64,000 nucleotides of DNA from positions 1-64,000 of the forward strand of contig RAYQ01000003.1 of assembly GCA_003612395.1 (NCBI GenBank). Direction: 5' to 3'. Positions within the stretch are counted from its first letter, which is position 1, and each line of letters opens with the position of its first letter. Of this stretch, positions 57,264 through 64,000 are shown one piece after another. The notes beneath the pieces are model-generated. The model saw nothing but the letters and a program-made list of their open reading frames with translations, did no database searches and was not told where the DNA came from. The translations under genes and the position numbers were made by a program. This DNA comes from Parablautia intestinalis. Lineage in GTDB: Bacteria; Bacillota; Clostridia; Lachnospirales; Lachnospiraceae.

Positions 57264-57707
57264 TCATACCTCTGCCTTCCTCCAGAACAAGCCCTCTGAA
57301 AACGCTATCCTCTCCATAATGGACTGCGCTTTATCTGACGGATTATACACTGACAGATTTAAGCAATCCCAATCAAAAACCAGCAACGCATCTTCCTCCA
57401 CAAACAGAACATTCAGCGTGCCCGAATGGTTCCCCATAATTTCACAGACTGCTTCTTCTATCATTTTCGGTGAAGGACGGTCAGCCCATCCATTCCACAG
57501 AATAGAGACATGGTAATAGCACATCAGTTTCAAAATAATGGCAACAAACCTGTCTTTCAGCCCTGCATGTTTATCGCTGTTCAGCAGATAATACTCCACA
57601 TCAAAAAACTGCCCGCCATTGTCCGGTTCCACCTGCTCCGGAAGATAATCCATAATAAAACATGGCTTCTCCAGCAATGCATTGATTCGCTCCATTTTAC
57701 TTTCCAT
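57264..57707 (-). CDS. Hypothetical protein, 147 aa
   Basis: MERINALLEKPCFIMDYLPEQV, then GGQFFDVEYYLL and a later LLVFDWDCLNLSVYNPSD, give a mixed alpha/beta soluble protein. I recall it as a frequent partner of GGADGPTSIF-type proteins in gut clostridia, but cannot name a family. It may be an immunity-like protein; this is speculation. The in-frame ATG four codons later is an alternative start. Confidence 0.6.
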   Translation of the reverse strand: MESKMERINALLEKPCFIMDYLPEQVEPDNGGQFFDVEYYLLNSDKHAGLKDRFVAIILKLMCYYHVSILWNGWADRPSPKMIEEAVCEIMGNHSGTLNVLFVEEDALLVFDWDCLNLSVYNPSDKAQSIMERIAFSEGLFWRKAEV

Positions 57708-57717
57708 CTTGTACCGC

Positions 57718-57840
57718 CTACTGACTTATATGTTCAGAATCAATATTACATTTTTTCTTTCGGTTTATCACTTTGTTTACCCACAAATCAACAAAGATTT
57801 CTGCAATATCTGCAATCATCTCAATAATAAAATCAAACAT
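57718..57840 (-). CDS. Small amphipathic/hydrophobic peptide, 40 aa
   Basis: MFDFIIEMIADIAEIFVDLW is a strongly amphipathic or membrane helix, followed by a basic tail NKVINRKKKCNID. GGAG with six bases of spacing precedes the ATG, which is better than the longer frame. It could be a membrane-active peptide or toxin, but no antisense RNA was found. Confidence 0.5.
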   Translation of the reverse strand: MFDFIIEMIADIAEIFVDLWVNKVINRKKKCNIDSEHISQ

Positions 57841-57872
57841 CTTACACTCCTTCACATTCTTGTTATAAGGTT

Positions 57873-57900
57873 CCCCAATCAGCTGGAACGCCGGGGATTC
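57873..57900 (-). repeat. Degenerate CCCCAAT/ATTGGGG structured element
   Basis: ATTGGGGAA and CCCCGGCGTTCC on the minus strand remain recognisable, but the pairing 5' CCCCAAT strand is gone. Confidence 0.4.
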
Positions 57901-57984
57901 CTTCCCCACCGTTCTGCTGTGGCTGTGATTTATTTTTTACCCATCAAACCATAATTCACTTTTACTTATCAGATAACCATTTAT

Positions 57985-58362
57985 CTATTTGATAGAACAT
58001 TGTGGTTGCCTGCCCTTCCTCGTCAGGTTACTTCTCATTTTCTTTTTGATAAGCATAGCCGCTATTCCCAAGGCAAGATAAACTGCCGCATACAGGATAA
58101 ATGCTGTTTCCCCCATGTCAAAGAATATCCATGTGCCTATGATAAACAGCGCAGCCGAAATAACCGGAAGACTCCATAAGCGCCGAATGTCCTTTCCAGA
58201 AAATGCTCCGATTAGCACGGAATATAATGGATTGACTGCAAAAAACAGAAGAAAACATACCGCCATTCCTGCATCGCCATTTACGAAAGTAACCGCAAGC
58301 CACGGAAACGCCAGCATAACTACCGCCGAAGCTACCAGCCATAATACAATGTTCTGTTTCAT
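57985..58362 (-). CDS. Small integral membrane protein, 125 aa
   Basis: Four predicted membrane helices (LWLVASAVVMLAFPWLAVTF, MAVCFLLFFAVNPLYSVLIG, then LPVISAALFIIGTWIFFDMG and FILYAAVYLALGIAAMLIKK) end in a basic tail. A GGAGAGGAG site precedes the ATG. I recall homologues across Firmicutes without a function. Confidence 0.65.
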   Translation of the reverse strand: MKQNIVLWLVASAVVMLAFPWLAVTFVNGDAGMAVCFLLFFAVNPLYSVLIGAFSGKDIRRLWSLPVISAALFIIGTWIFFDMGETAFILYAAVYLALGIAAMLIKKKMRSNLTRKGRQPQCSIK

Positions 58363-58386
58363 GTTACTCCTCTCCCCAAAGCTGTT

Positions 58387-58500
58387 TTAATTATTCTCCG
58401 ATCTGCCGGATACCTTTTTCCTCATTCGCATAAATTCAATCAGTTCTGCATCATCTGCTATTTCGCTTGCCGCTACGGGTATATGAACAGGACGGTTCTT
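58387..58500 (-). pseudogene. Remnant of a GNAT-TA-type antitoxin gene
   Basis: The minus strand encodes KNRPVHIPVAASEIADDAEL then IEFMRMRKK, against KNRPVHIPVAAREITDEAEL in the antitoxin at 32729. The first 30 codons are deleted while the promoter region upstream (TTTTATATCGGTTAAAACAAC) is partly kept. No toxin gene follows. Confidence 0.7.
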
Positions 58501-58650
58501 CCGCTATAATTCATACTTTTCTATCTCTATTTTATATCGGTTAAAACAACAAAACATTTATAAATTTTTTATAACTGCCCAATAGCAGAATTTTATCAGA
58601 AAATCTTTTCTCTGCTGCATTTTTAGCACATTCTGTTCATCCATAGTACC

Positions 58651-60006
58651 CTAATAACCATACCTCTTCCTATATTTAAAAAACATAAAACCAGACAATA
58701 CAAGCGCCATCAATTCCGCTACAGGAGTTGCCAGCCAGATTCCATTCACGCCTAAAATAATCGGAAGCGCGATCATCGTGATTAGCATAAATACAAATGA
58801 CCTTGAAAATGCCAAAATAGCCGAAACTACTCCGTTGGATAATGCGGTAAACATTCCACTGGCAAAAATATTAAAACCAATAAAGAACAATGCTACCGTG
58901 CATATCCTGTTTCCCGTTACTGCCAGATCATACACTGGATTATCCGGTCGTGCAAATACGGATACCAGCGGTCTTGTCAGCATAAAAGAAGCCGCAACCG
59001 TGACCACGGAAATCACTGCGATCACCTTCATGCTCAACGCAACCAGCTTTTTTAACTTTTCATGCGTTTGAATATTCCCTTCATTCAAACTGCGCTCCCC
59101 ATAATAAAAACTCAGCATGGGCGCAACCCCGTAAGAATACCCTGTATATAAAGAGCTTGCAAACATCAGCACATACATGATGATGGTAACAGCAGCAACA
59201 CCATCTTCCCCGACATAATAGAGCATCGTCCAGTTGAACATCATTGTAATGATCCCAGTAACAAGCGCAGTCGCCATCTCCGAGCATCCGTTTGTAGCCG
59301 CACTTGCAAGAACCTTAAATCGGAATACAGGCTTTTTAAAATGAAGCAGACTTTTTTTCCGGCTGAAAACAAACAGGCCCACCACTGCTGTTACAGAATA
59401 TCCAAGCCCCGTTGCAATCGCCGCACCGCTGATCCCCATATCAAATCCGGCAATAAACACATAATCAAGTACCATATTCAAAACACCGCCCATCACCGAA
59501 CAGATCAGGGAAAGGTTCGCCTTTTCGCTGGCAATCATGTAAAGCGTAAAATTGTTCATCAGAAGAATCGGCACCGTAAACACCAGATAACGGCTTAAAT
59601 ATTCCATACAGTACCCTTCCACATCAGCTGAAAGGTTCATACCGGCAAAAATATGATTCATTGCCAGATACCCGACTACGCACATGACAATCCCCACAAT
59701 GACATTTACCAAAATCAGGAACGTAAAATCTGCCTTTGCCTCATCCGTTTTCTGCTCACCCATCTTTTTCATAATGACCGCACTTCCTCCGGTGGCAAGC
59801 ATGGTTGAGATTGCCGTGACAAGCTGGATGACAGGCGCCGTCAGATTGATTGCCGAGAGAGCGTTTGTCCCAATCAGGTTCGAAACAAACAGACCGTCTA
59901 CCATTGTGTAAAAGGACATAAACACTGTCATCACAATAGTAGGTACGGCAAATTTCAGGATATTTTTTAATGTTACAGGTTTTTCATATACATTTGAGTT
60001 TTCCAT
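58651..60006 (-). CDS. MATE-family efflux transporter under MerR control
   Basis: The 451-residue protein has twelve predicted helices and MATE features (VDGLFVSNLIGTNALSAINL near helix 1, MLATGGSAVIMKKMGEQ near helix 2). It is of a different subgroup from the MATE protein at 47972. The ATG chosen follows GAGGAAATTT; a start four codons upstream lacks a site. Its promoter has the 19-base spacer and palindrome of a MerR target and is divergent from a merR gene, so expression should be induced by that regulator's ligand. Confidence 0.88.
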   Translation of the reverse strand: MENSNVYEKPVTLKNILKFAVPTIVMTVFMSFYTMVDGLFVSNLIGTNALSAINLTAPVIQLVTAISTMLATGGSAVIMKKMGEQKTDEAKADFTFLILVNVIVGIVMCVVGYLAMNHIFAGMNLSADVEGYCMEYLSRYLVFTVPILLMNNFTLYMIASEKANLSLICSVMGGVLNMVLDYVFIAGFDMGISGAAIATGLGYSVTAVVGLFVFSRKKSLLHFKKPVFRFKVLASAATNGCSEMATALVTGIITMMFNWTMLYYVGEDGVAAVTIIMYVLMFASSLYTGYSYGVAPMLSFYYGERSLNEGNIQTHEKLKKLVALSMKVIAVISVVTVAASFMLTRPLVSVFARPDNPVYDLAVTGNRICTVALFFIGFNIFASGMFTALSNGVVSAILAFSRSFVFMLITMIALPIILGVNGIWLATPVAELMALVLSGFMFFKYRKRYGY

Positions 60007-60158
60007 AAATTTCCTCATTTCTGCGCTGCTTTATTGCGCAAAGCCATATATGGCTTACAAGTTTGTGGATGCAGCGCAGACACAAACTTGTGAGTGAAAG
60101 GTTGAAAATCTTTCACTCTTTTTCTCCATTCATCTTGTATTGGTTTCCTGTGTATGAT

Positions 60159-60189
60159 ACTATAAACCGTACAGTAACTGTGCAGTCAA
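60159..60189 (-). promoter_or_regulatory. MerR-type promoter of the MATE gene
   Basis: Minus strand TTGACT and TATAGT are 19 bases apart, with ACAGTTACTGT centred in the spacer. The 19-base spacing is the hallmark of MerR-activated promoters. Confidence 0.8.
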
Positions 60190-60218
60190 TACAATATTCA
60201 AATTTTTATGAGGTGACC

Positions 60219-61037
60219 ATGAATAAGAGTGATAAGCTTCTCACAATCGGGCAGTTTGCTTCCATGCACGGCATCAATAAAAAAACACTTATGTGGTATG
60301 ACGAAATCGGGCTGTTCAAGCCGGCCTCCATCAATCCCGAAAACGGATACCGCTGTTACACTTACTATCAGAGCCCTGTCCTTGAAACCATCCTTCTTTT
60401 ACGAGAGTTGGACGTTTCTATTCATGAAATACAGGGTTTCATGAAAAACCGGTCCGCAGACAACTTAAAACACCTCCTGGATGAAAAAATAACATCCCTT
60501 GACATGCAGATCACTCATTTGCAGGCAGTCAGGACAACTTTATGTACGCATCACCGGAACATGGACACCCTGCTTACCATGGACTTATCCGGAATCAGCA
60601 TCGTTGAAAAGAAGGAACACTGTCTGGTTACTGTTGAAGTAGACCAGAATACCACCTTCGAACAGGAAGTGGAACTGATTACTGCCGAAACGGAAAAATA
60701 CCAGCTTGGGCGTCTTCATAAAGCCTCCTATGGCTCTATGATCTCCGTTAGCAGCCTGCTGAACGGCAACTTTGACGATTATTCCAAACTTTTCATTGAA
60801 ATCCCTTTCCTTCCCTATCAGGCTGGTCTGCACATTATGCCCAGCGGAAAATACCTGCGGGCTTTCCATAAAGGGGCGTGGGACGGAATTCCAAAACGGT
60901 ATCAGGAAATTCTTGATTATGCGAAAAAGCATAAACTGAACCTCTATGGATTTTCCTATGAAATGGGCATTAATGAAAATGTCATTGACCGGATTGAGGA
61001 TTATATTGTGCAGATTGAAATTCCTGTCTCCGAATGA
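60219..61037 (+). CDS. MerR-family regulator with GyrI-like ligand domain
   Basis: The 272-residue protein begins LLTIGQFASMHGINKKTLMWYDEIGLFKP, the MerR helix-turn-helix and wing. A dimerisation coiled coil (DEKITSLDMQITHLQAVRTT) and a C-terminal GyrI/AraC-effector-like domain from about residue 120 follow. It is a BmrR-type activator of drug efflux. The ATG follows AGGTGACC. It is divergent from a MATE gene with a perfect MerR promoter, and a matching promoter stands before the small-protein/cls operon, so it likely controls both. Confidence 0.88.
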   Translation: MNKSDKLLTIGQFASMHGINKKTLMWYDEIGLFKPASINPENGYRCYTYYQSPVLETILLLRELDVSIHEIQGFMKNRSADNLKHLLDEKITSLDMQITHLQAVRTTLCTHHRNMDTLLTMDLSGISIVEKKEHCLVTVEVDQNTTFEQEVELITAETEKYQLGRLHKASYGSMISVSSLLNGNFDDYSKLFIEIPFLPYQAGLHIMPSGKYLRAFHKGAWDGIPKRYQEILDYAKKHKLNLYGFSYEMGINENVIDRIEDYIVQIEIPVSE

Positions 61038-61048
61038 GTACGGCTGCT

Positions 61049-62626
61049 TTACATTAAAGGTGCCGCCGCTTTCATCAGGCACCCTGTCAGCCTTACCAGA
61101 CACTTTTCACTGCGGACCGTTTCCATTGTCACCTGCCTGCACTTTTCCAGTACCGAACCAAAATCCGCTTCAATCCCGGCAATGCAGCCTGTCCCATAAA
61201 AATACGCAGCGCATTCAAAATGGTGGTACAGGCTGCGGTAATCAAGATTGATCGTCCCCACCACAGCTTCCCTTGCATCACTGACAAATACTTTCGCATG
61301 GACAAATCCCGGTGTATATTCATATATTTTTACTCCTGACTCTATGAGGGAGGCGTAATGGGTCTTCGCCAGAGCATAGGGAATCCTTTTATCAGGAATC
61401 CCTGGCAGAACCAGCACAACCTCCACGCCTCTTTCGGCAGCAAATTTCAGGGCTGTCTCCATCTCCCCGTCCAAAATCAGATAAGGCGTCATAATATGTA
61501 CACATTTTACGGAGCGGTTCAGCATATCCATATACACCCTCTCCCCTACCCTGTCATCATCCAGGGGACAGTCCCCATAAGGAATGACATACCCGCCTGC
61601 ATCTTCCGCAGGCTGCACCGGGAAAGAGAGGTATTGCCCACAATCTAATCCTTTTTCATCGATCCCCCACATCTGCAGGAACATCAGTGTAAAGCTTCGG
61701 ACTGCCTCGCCCTTCAGCATAACGGCAGTGTCCTTCCAATGCCCGAATTTATTCTTGTGGTTGACATATTCATCTGCAAGGTTTATCCCTCCTGTAAAAG
61801 CCGTATGCCCGTCAATCACCAGAATTTTTCTGTGGTCCCTGTAATTGTAATGTGTGGAAATGAATGGAGTAACCGGGGCAAATGCTTTACATTTTATCCC
61901 CAGCACTTTCAGGCGTTTCGGGTAATCATGGGGCAGTAACGCAAACTCACAGGCTCCGTCATACATCACACGCACCTCTACACCTTCGGCAGCTTTTTGG
62001 GCAAGTATTTCCAATATCTGCCCCCACATCAGCCCTTCATCTACAATAAAATACTCCATAAATATAAAATGCCTGGCCTGTGCAAGCTGTCTCAGCATTT
62101 CCTGAAACATATCCTCTCCCAATGGAAAATATGCCACATCCGTTTTTTCATACACCGGATGGCAGCCGCTCCTTTGCATGTAACGGGCCAATGACGCTAC
62201 ACCTTCATTTTCACCGGACAAATGCTCCATTACCTCTTCTGACTGCGGAATACACCCCTTTGTATCCCTAATCATATCACCCATCTTCTTTTTCAATGCC
62301 CTATGCCCGACATTATTCTGTATATATAAAAACAACAGTACGCCAAACACCGGCAATAACATAATCACAATAAGCCATGTGACCTTTGCCGTAGGATCTA
62401 TCCTGCTGTTCAGAAGATACACCACTATGGCAAATGTAAACAGTGTCGTCCCGCCTAAAATATGGGGCAAAAATTCCTCAAACCATCGGAAAATACCAAA
62501 AAGGATAAACACCTGCACCACAAGCAGCAGCAGAATCAGCCCGAACCTGCTGAATATGGCATGAATAATCCCCTTCTGCCCCTTTTTTAAAAGAATCATC
62601 CCTTTATTTTTATAGTTAGCCTCCAT
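61049..62626 (-). CDS. Cardiolipin synthase-like phospholipase D protein
   Basis: The 525-residue protein has an N-terminal pair of membrane helices and a PLDc_N region. Two HKD motifs follow (THYNYRDHRKILVIDGHTAF and GFVHAKVFVSDAREAVVGTI), each with His, Lys and Asp. It should join two phosphatidylglycerols to cardiolipin in the membrane. GGAGG precedes the ATG. It lies 50 bases after a small membrane-protein gene, and the pair is transcribed from a MerR-type promoter, so cardiolipin content may change with efflux induction. Confidence 0.87.
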   Translation of the reverse strand: MEANYKNKGMILLKKGQKGIIHAIFSRFGLILLLLVVQVFILFGIFRWFEEFLPHILGGTTLFTFAIVVYLLNSRIDPTAKVTWLIVIMLLPVFGVLLFLYIQNNVGHRALKKKMGDMIRDTKGCIPQSEEVMEHLSGENEGVASLARYMQRSGCHPVYEKTDVAYFPLGEDMFQEMLRQLAQARHFIFMEYFIVDEGLMWGQILEILAQKAAEGVEVRVMYDGACEFALLPHDYPKRLKVLGIKCKAFAPVTPFISTHYNYRDHRKILVIDGHTAFTGGINLADEYVNHKNKFGHWKDTAVMLKGEAVRSFTLMFLQMWGIDEKGLDCGQYLSFPVQPAEDAGGYVIPYGDCPLDDDRVGERVYMDMLNRSVKCVHIMTPYLILDGEMETALKFAAERGVEVVLVLPGIPDKRIPYALAKTHYASLIESGVKIYEYTPGFVHAKVFVSDAREAVVGTINLDYRSLYHHFECAAYFYGTGCIAGIEADFGSVLEKCRQVTMETVRSEKCLVRLTGCLMKAAAPLM

Positions 62627-62676
62627 CAATATCCTCCTTTGTCATCTGCCTGAATCCTTCCTGACAGCAATACGCA

Positions 62677-62832
62677 TCAGGAAAGTCCCCCATCCACTGT
62701 CCTGAAATCATCCTTGAAACTATTTAGGGATGCGGACAGCATTATTATCTTCTCCCCTAAGAAAGCCCATAACACGTCCGCAGCTGCAACACTCCCTACA
62801 ATAACAGCACAAATAAATTTCATCTTTCCCAT
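62677..62832 (-). CDS. Small membrane protein preceding cls, 51 aa
   Basis: MGKMKFICAVIVGSVAAADV begins a single membrane helix continuing through LWAFLGEKIIML, then a short polar tail (SFKDDFRTVDGGLS). GAAGAAGGTGCT lies before the ATG. It is the first gene behind the MerR-type promoter and probably co-transcribed with the cardiolipin synthase-like gene. It resembles no family that I know. Confidence 0.6.
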   Translation of the reverse strand: MGKMKFICAVIVGSVAAADVLWAFLGEKIIMLSASLNSFKDDFRTVDGGLS

Positions 62833-62864
62833 AGCACCTTCTTCATTATTTTTTGTTCATTTCT

Positions 62865-62895
62865 ATCTTAGACCAGACAGTAACTGTCCGGCCAA
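62865..62895 (-). promoter_or_regulatory. MerR-type promoter of the small protein/cls operon
   Basis: Minus strand TTGGCC and TAAGAT are 19 bases apart with ACAGTTACTGT in the spacer, the same palindrome as in the MATE promoter 2.7 kb away. Confidence 0.78.
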
Positions 62896-63072
62896 TAGGC
62901 AATTTTAAAATATAAATAAAAAATGCCTCCTTATTAACCTCATAAAATTAAAAAAACTCGGTCAATTAAGAAGGTATTTTACTTTAAATTGTTCTGATCC
63001 GTTATAAATAATATTTACTGCCTAAAGGGATTGGCGCCTCATCGCCGTTTCGAGCCAAAAAGCCCCCGGCGT

Positions 63073-63101
63073 TTGGCATCCGCGGGGGAATCTGTTACAA
63101 T
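63073..63101 (+). promoter_or_regulatory. Promoter of a second antitoxin-like RNA
   Basis: TTGGCA and TACAAT are 17 bases apart. The downstream AAAGGTACTGCCGATAGA equals the start of the antitoxin RNA at 8612. Confidence 0.55.
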
Positions 63102-63107
63102 AAAAGC

Positions 63108-63200
63108 ACAAAAAAAGGTACTGCCGATAGATAGTCAGTCCAAGTTTAATTACCTAAAAAGAAAGTAACCGTCAGCAGTTCATAGTCACTCATAAGCAAT
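63108..63200 (+). ncRNA. Second antitoxin-like RNA (remnant locus)
   Basis: AAAGGTACTGCCGATAGA, then TAGTCAGTCC parallels the RNA of cassette A (TAGTCC). The terminator stem of the first copy is missing. The only hairpin downstream is the AT-rich 14-bp stem at 63194-63232. Confidence 0.45.
63146..63193 (-). pseudogene. Truncated holin-like toxin peptide
   Basis: The frame reads MSDYELLTVTFFLGN then stops. Type I holin-like toxins commonly start M(S/T)xYELL and continue into a membrane helix and basic tail, both missing here. It faces the antitoxin-like RNA. The locus seems to be a decayed type I TA system. Confidence 0.5.
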
Positions 63201-63232
63201 TGCAAAACAGAAGACAAATTTTGCAATTGCTT
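63194..63232. terminator. 14-bp perfect inverted repeat
   Basis: AAGCAATTGCAAAA and TTTTGCAATTGCTT can form an uninterrupted stem around an 11-base loop, 20 bases after the aldolase stop codon. It is AT-rich but could end transcription from the aldolase gene. Confidence 0.5.
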
Positions 63233-63251
63233 ATCTTCCCTGATGCCGGAA

Positions 63252-64000
63252 TTACTTCTCATACAAGAACTTTTCCGGAAGCTCCACATGAAAATCCACG
63301 GCCAGATCCCTGAAATTCTGCGGAGTAATAGTCTGCAGCTTATCAGGGCGCATGGACAGCATCTTTACCAAAATCTCTGCGGATTTCTCTACCGTGTGCA
63401 TCAGTCCGAAGGTCAAGTCAAAATCTTCTCCGGAGCAGAACATCCCGTGATGGGCCCAGACGGCCACATCATACTGTTTCATTAATTCACTGGTTGCTAT
63501 GGCGATATCCCTTCCGCCTGGAACCATCCAGTCCACAACACCGATACCGGAAGGAAATACGACCGGACACTCAGTAGCCATCTCCCATAATTCTCTGGTA
63601 AACACCTCGTCCTTAAGGGGCAGCACAAAGGTCAGCGCTATGACATTGGTAGTGTGTGCGTGATAAATCACACGGTGGGTTCCGCCTGATGCCGCCTTCT
63701 TTACCTCATGGTTCATCAGGTGGCTTGGCAGTTCGCTGGTAGGCCTGCCGCCATTAGAAAGTCCCCAGCAAATGCGATAGTTCTCCCCTTCTTTATCCAA
63801 TTCAATGATGCAGATGTTCTCTTCCGGATCTAGTATCACATTTCGGAAATATTTACCGCTTCCGGTCACCATAAAATATTCTCCGGCAATAGCGGGAACC
63901 GATGTTCCAATTGGTTTCCACTCCCCGTCTGCCGCCAGAGAGTCTTTTATTTTTTCAATTTCTTCCGGTTTTATGCGGTAAGAGAGATTGCCGCCATTTC
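63252..64000 (-). CDS. Rhamnulose-1-phosphate aldolase-like protein (partial, 5' end off the window)
   Basis: The frame is open to the window edge, so the first residues are missing. Visible features match class II aldolases of the AraD/FucA/RhaD family. They are a GGN-type motif near the edge, VIYHAHTTNVIAL with the HxH zinc ligands, a glutamate-containing linker and VWAHHGMFCSGEDF with the third histidine. RhaD splits L-rhamnulose-1-phosphate to dihydroxyacetone phosphate and L-lactaldehyde. Its likely partners (rhaA, rhaB) would lie beyond the edge. RhaD is the closest type by sequence feel; FucA cannot be excluded. Confidence 0.8.
   Translation of the reverse strand, partial: NGGNLSYRIKPEEIEKIKDSLAADGEWKPIGTSVPAIAGEYFMVTGSGKYFRNVILDPEENICIIELDKEGENYRICWGLSNGGRPTSELPSHLMNHEVKKAASGGTHRVIYHAHTTNVIALTFVLPLKDEVFTRELWEMATECPVVFPSGIGVVDWMVPGGRDIAIATSELMKQYDVAVWAHHGMFCSGEDFDLTFGLMHTVEKSAEILVKMLSMRPDKLQTITPQNFRDLAVDFHVELPEKFLYEK

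Overview
The window looks like an accessory-rich chromosomal stretch from a gut-type Lachnospiraceae/Clostridia bacterium. The basis is an FMN-riboswitch-controlled RibU, BceRSAB-type peptide-resistance genes, a GPH transporter with GH3 and esterases, IS1634- and IS1182-type transposases, and several small protein families I associate with Lachnospiraceae. Strong GGAGG ribosome-binding sites and moderate GC also fit. No rRNA, tRNA or CRISPR array was seen.  Layout. 0-7 kb: housekeeping and redox genes: a nudC cut by an IS21-like end, radical SAM, pyrD, two HxlR regulators, nitroreductase, ribU with its riboswitch, histidine phosphatase, MBL hydrolase. 8-9.3 kb: a toxin-antitoxin (TA) cassette. 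9.4-24.5 kb: remnants of a prophage or ICE (serine recombinase, DUF2800-like fragment, DUF4406-like, sigma-like, zinc-ribbon proteins) mixed with a family of signal-peptide-less proteins beginning M-x-V/I-N/T/S (often MNVNGIG), plus a LytTR/GHKL two-component system. 24.7-31.1 kb: two ABC transporters with an OmpR-type two-component system, resembling antimicrobial peptide sensing and immunity. 31.1-35.2 kb: a second TA cassette, interrupted by an IS1634-like element. 36.4-47.5 kb: an eight-gene minus-strand glycoside/ester catabolic operon. 48-49.3 kb: MATE exporter. 49.5-56 kb: a third TA cassette, with a Fic/nuclease operon, a DUF3800 gene preceded by a structured RNA, and an IS1182-like element. 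56-58.5 kb: further MNVNGIG-type and small unknown genes. 58.6-62.9 kb: a MerR regulon (MATE exporter, MerR regulator, cardiolipin-synthase-like gene, small membrane protein). Right edge: a remnant type I TA locus and a partial rhaD-like aldolase.  Two things stand out as possibly undescribed. First, three cassettes share constant ends and carry different TA-like cargo between them. The left end has 20-bp-spaced repeats, a terminator, a G-quadruplex motif and TTCGACA repeats; the right end is a 102-codon gene of unknown function. The cargoes are a type I TA, a GNAT TA, and a DUF3800 gene with its RNA. Second, a LytTR two-component system adjoins, and in a truncated second copy overlaps, genes for the MNVNGIG family. 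The same 20-bp-spaced direct repeat lies upstream of the regulator gene and of the effector cluster, and those genes are studded with two recurrent structured RNA or DNA elements.
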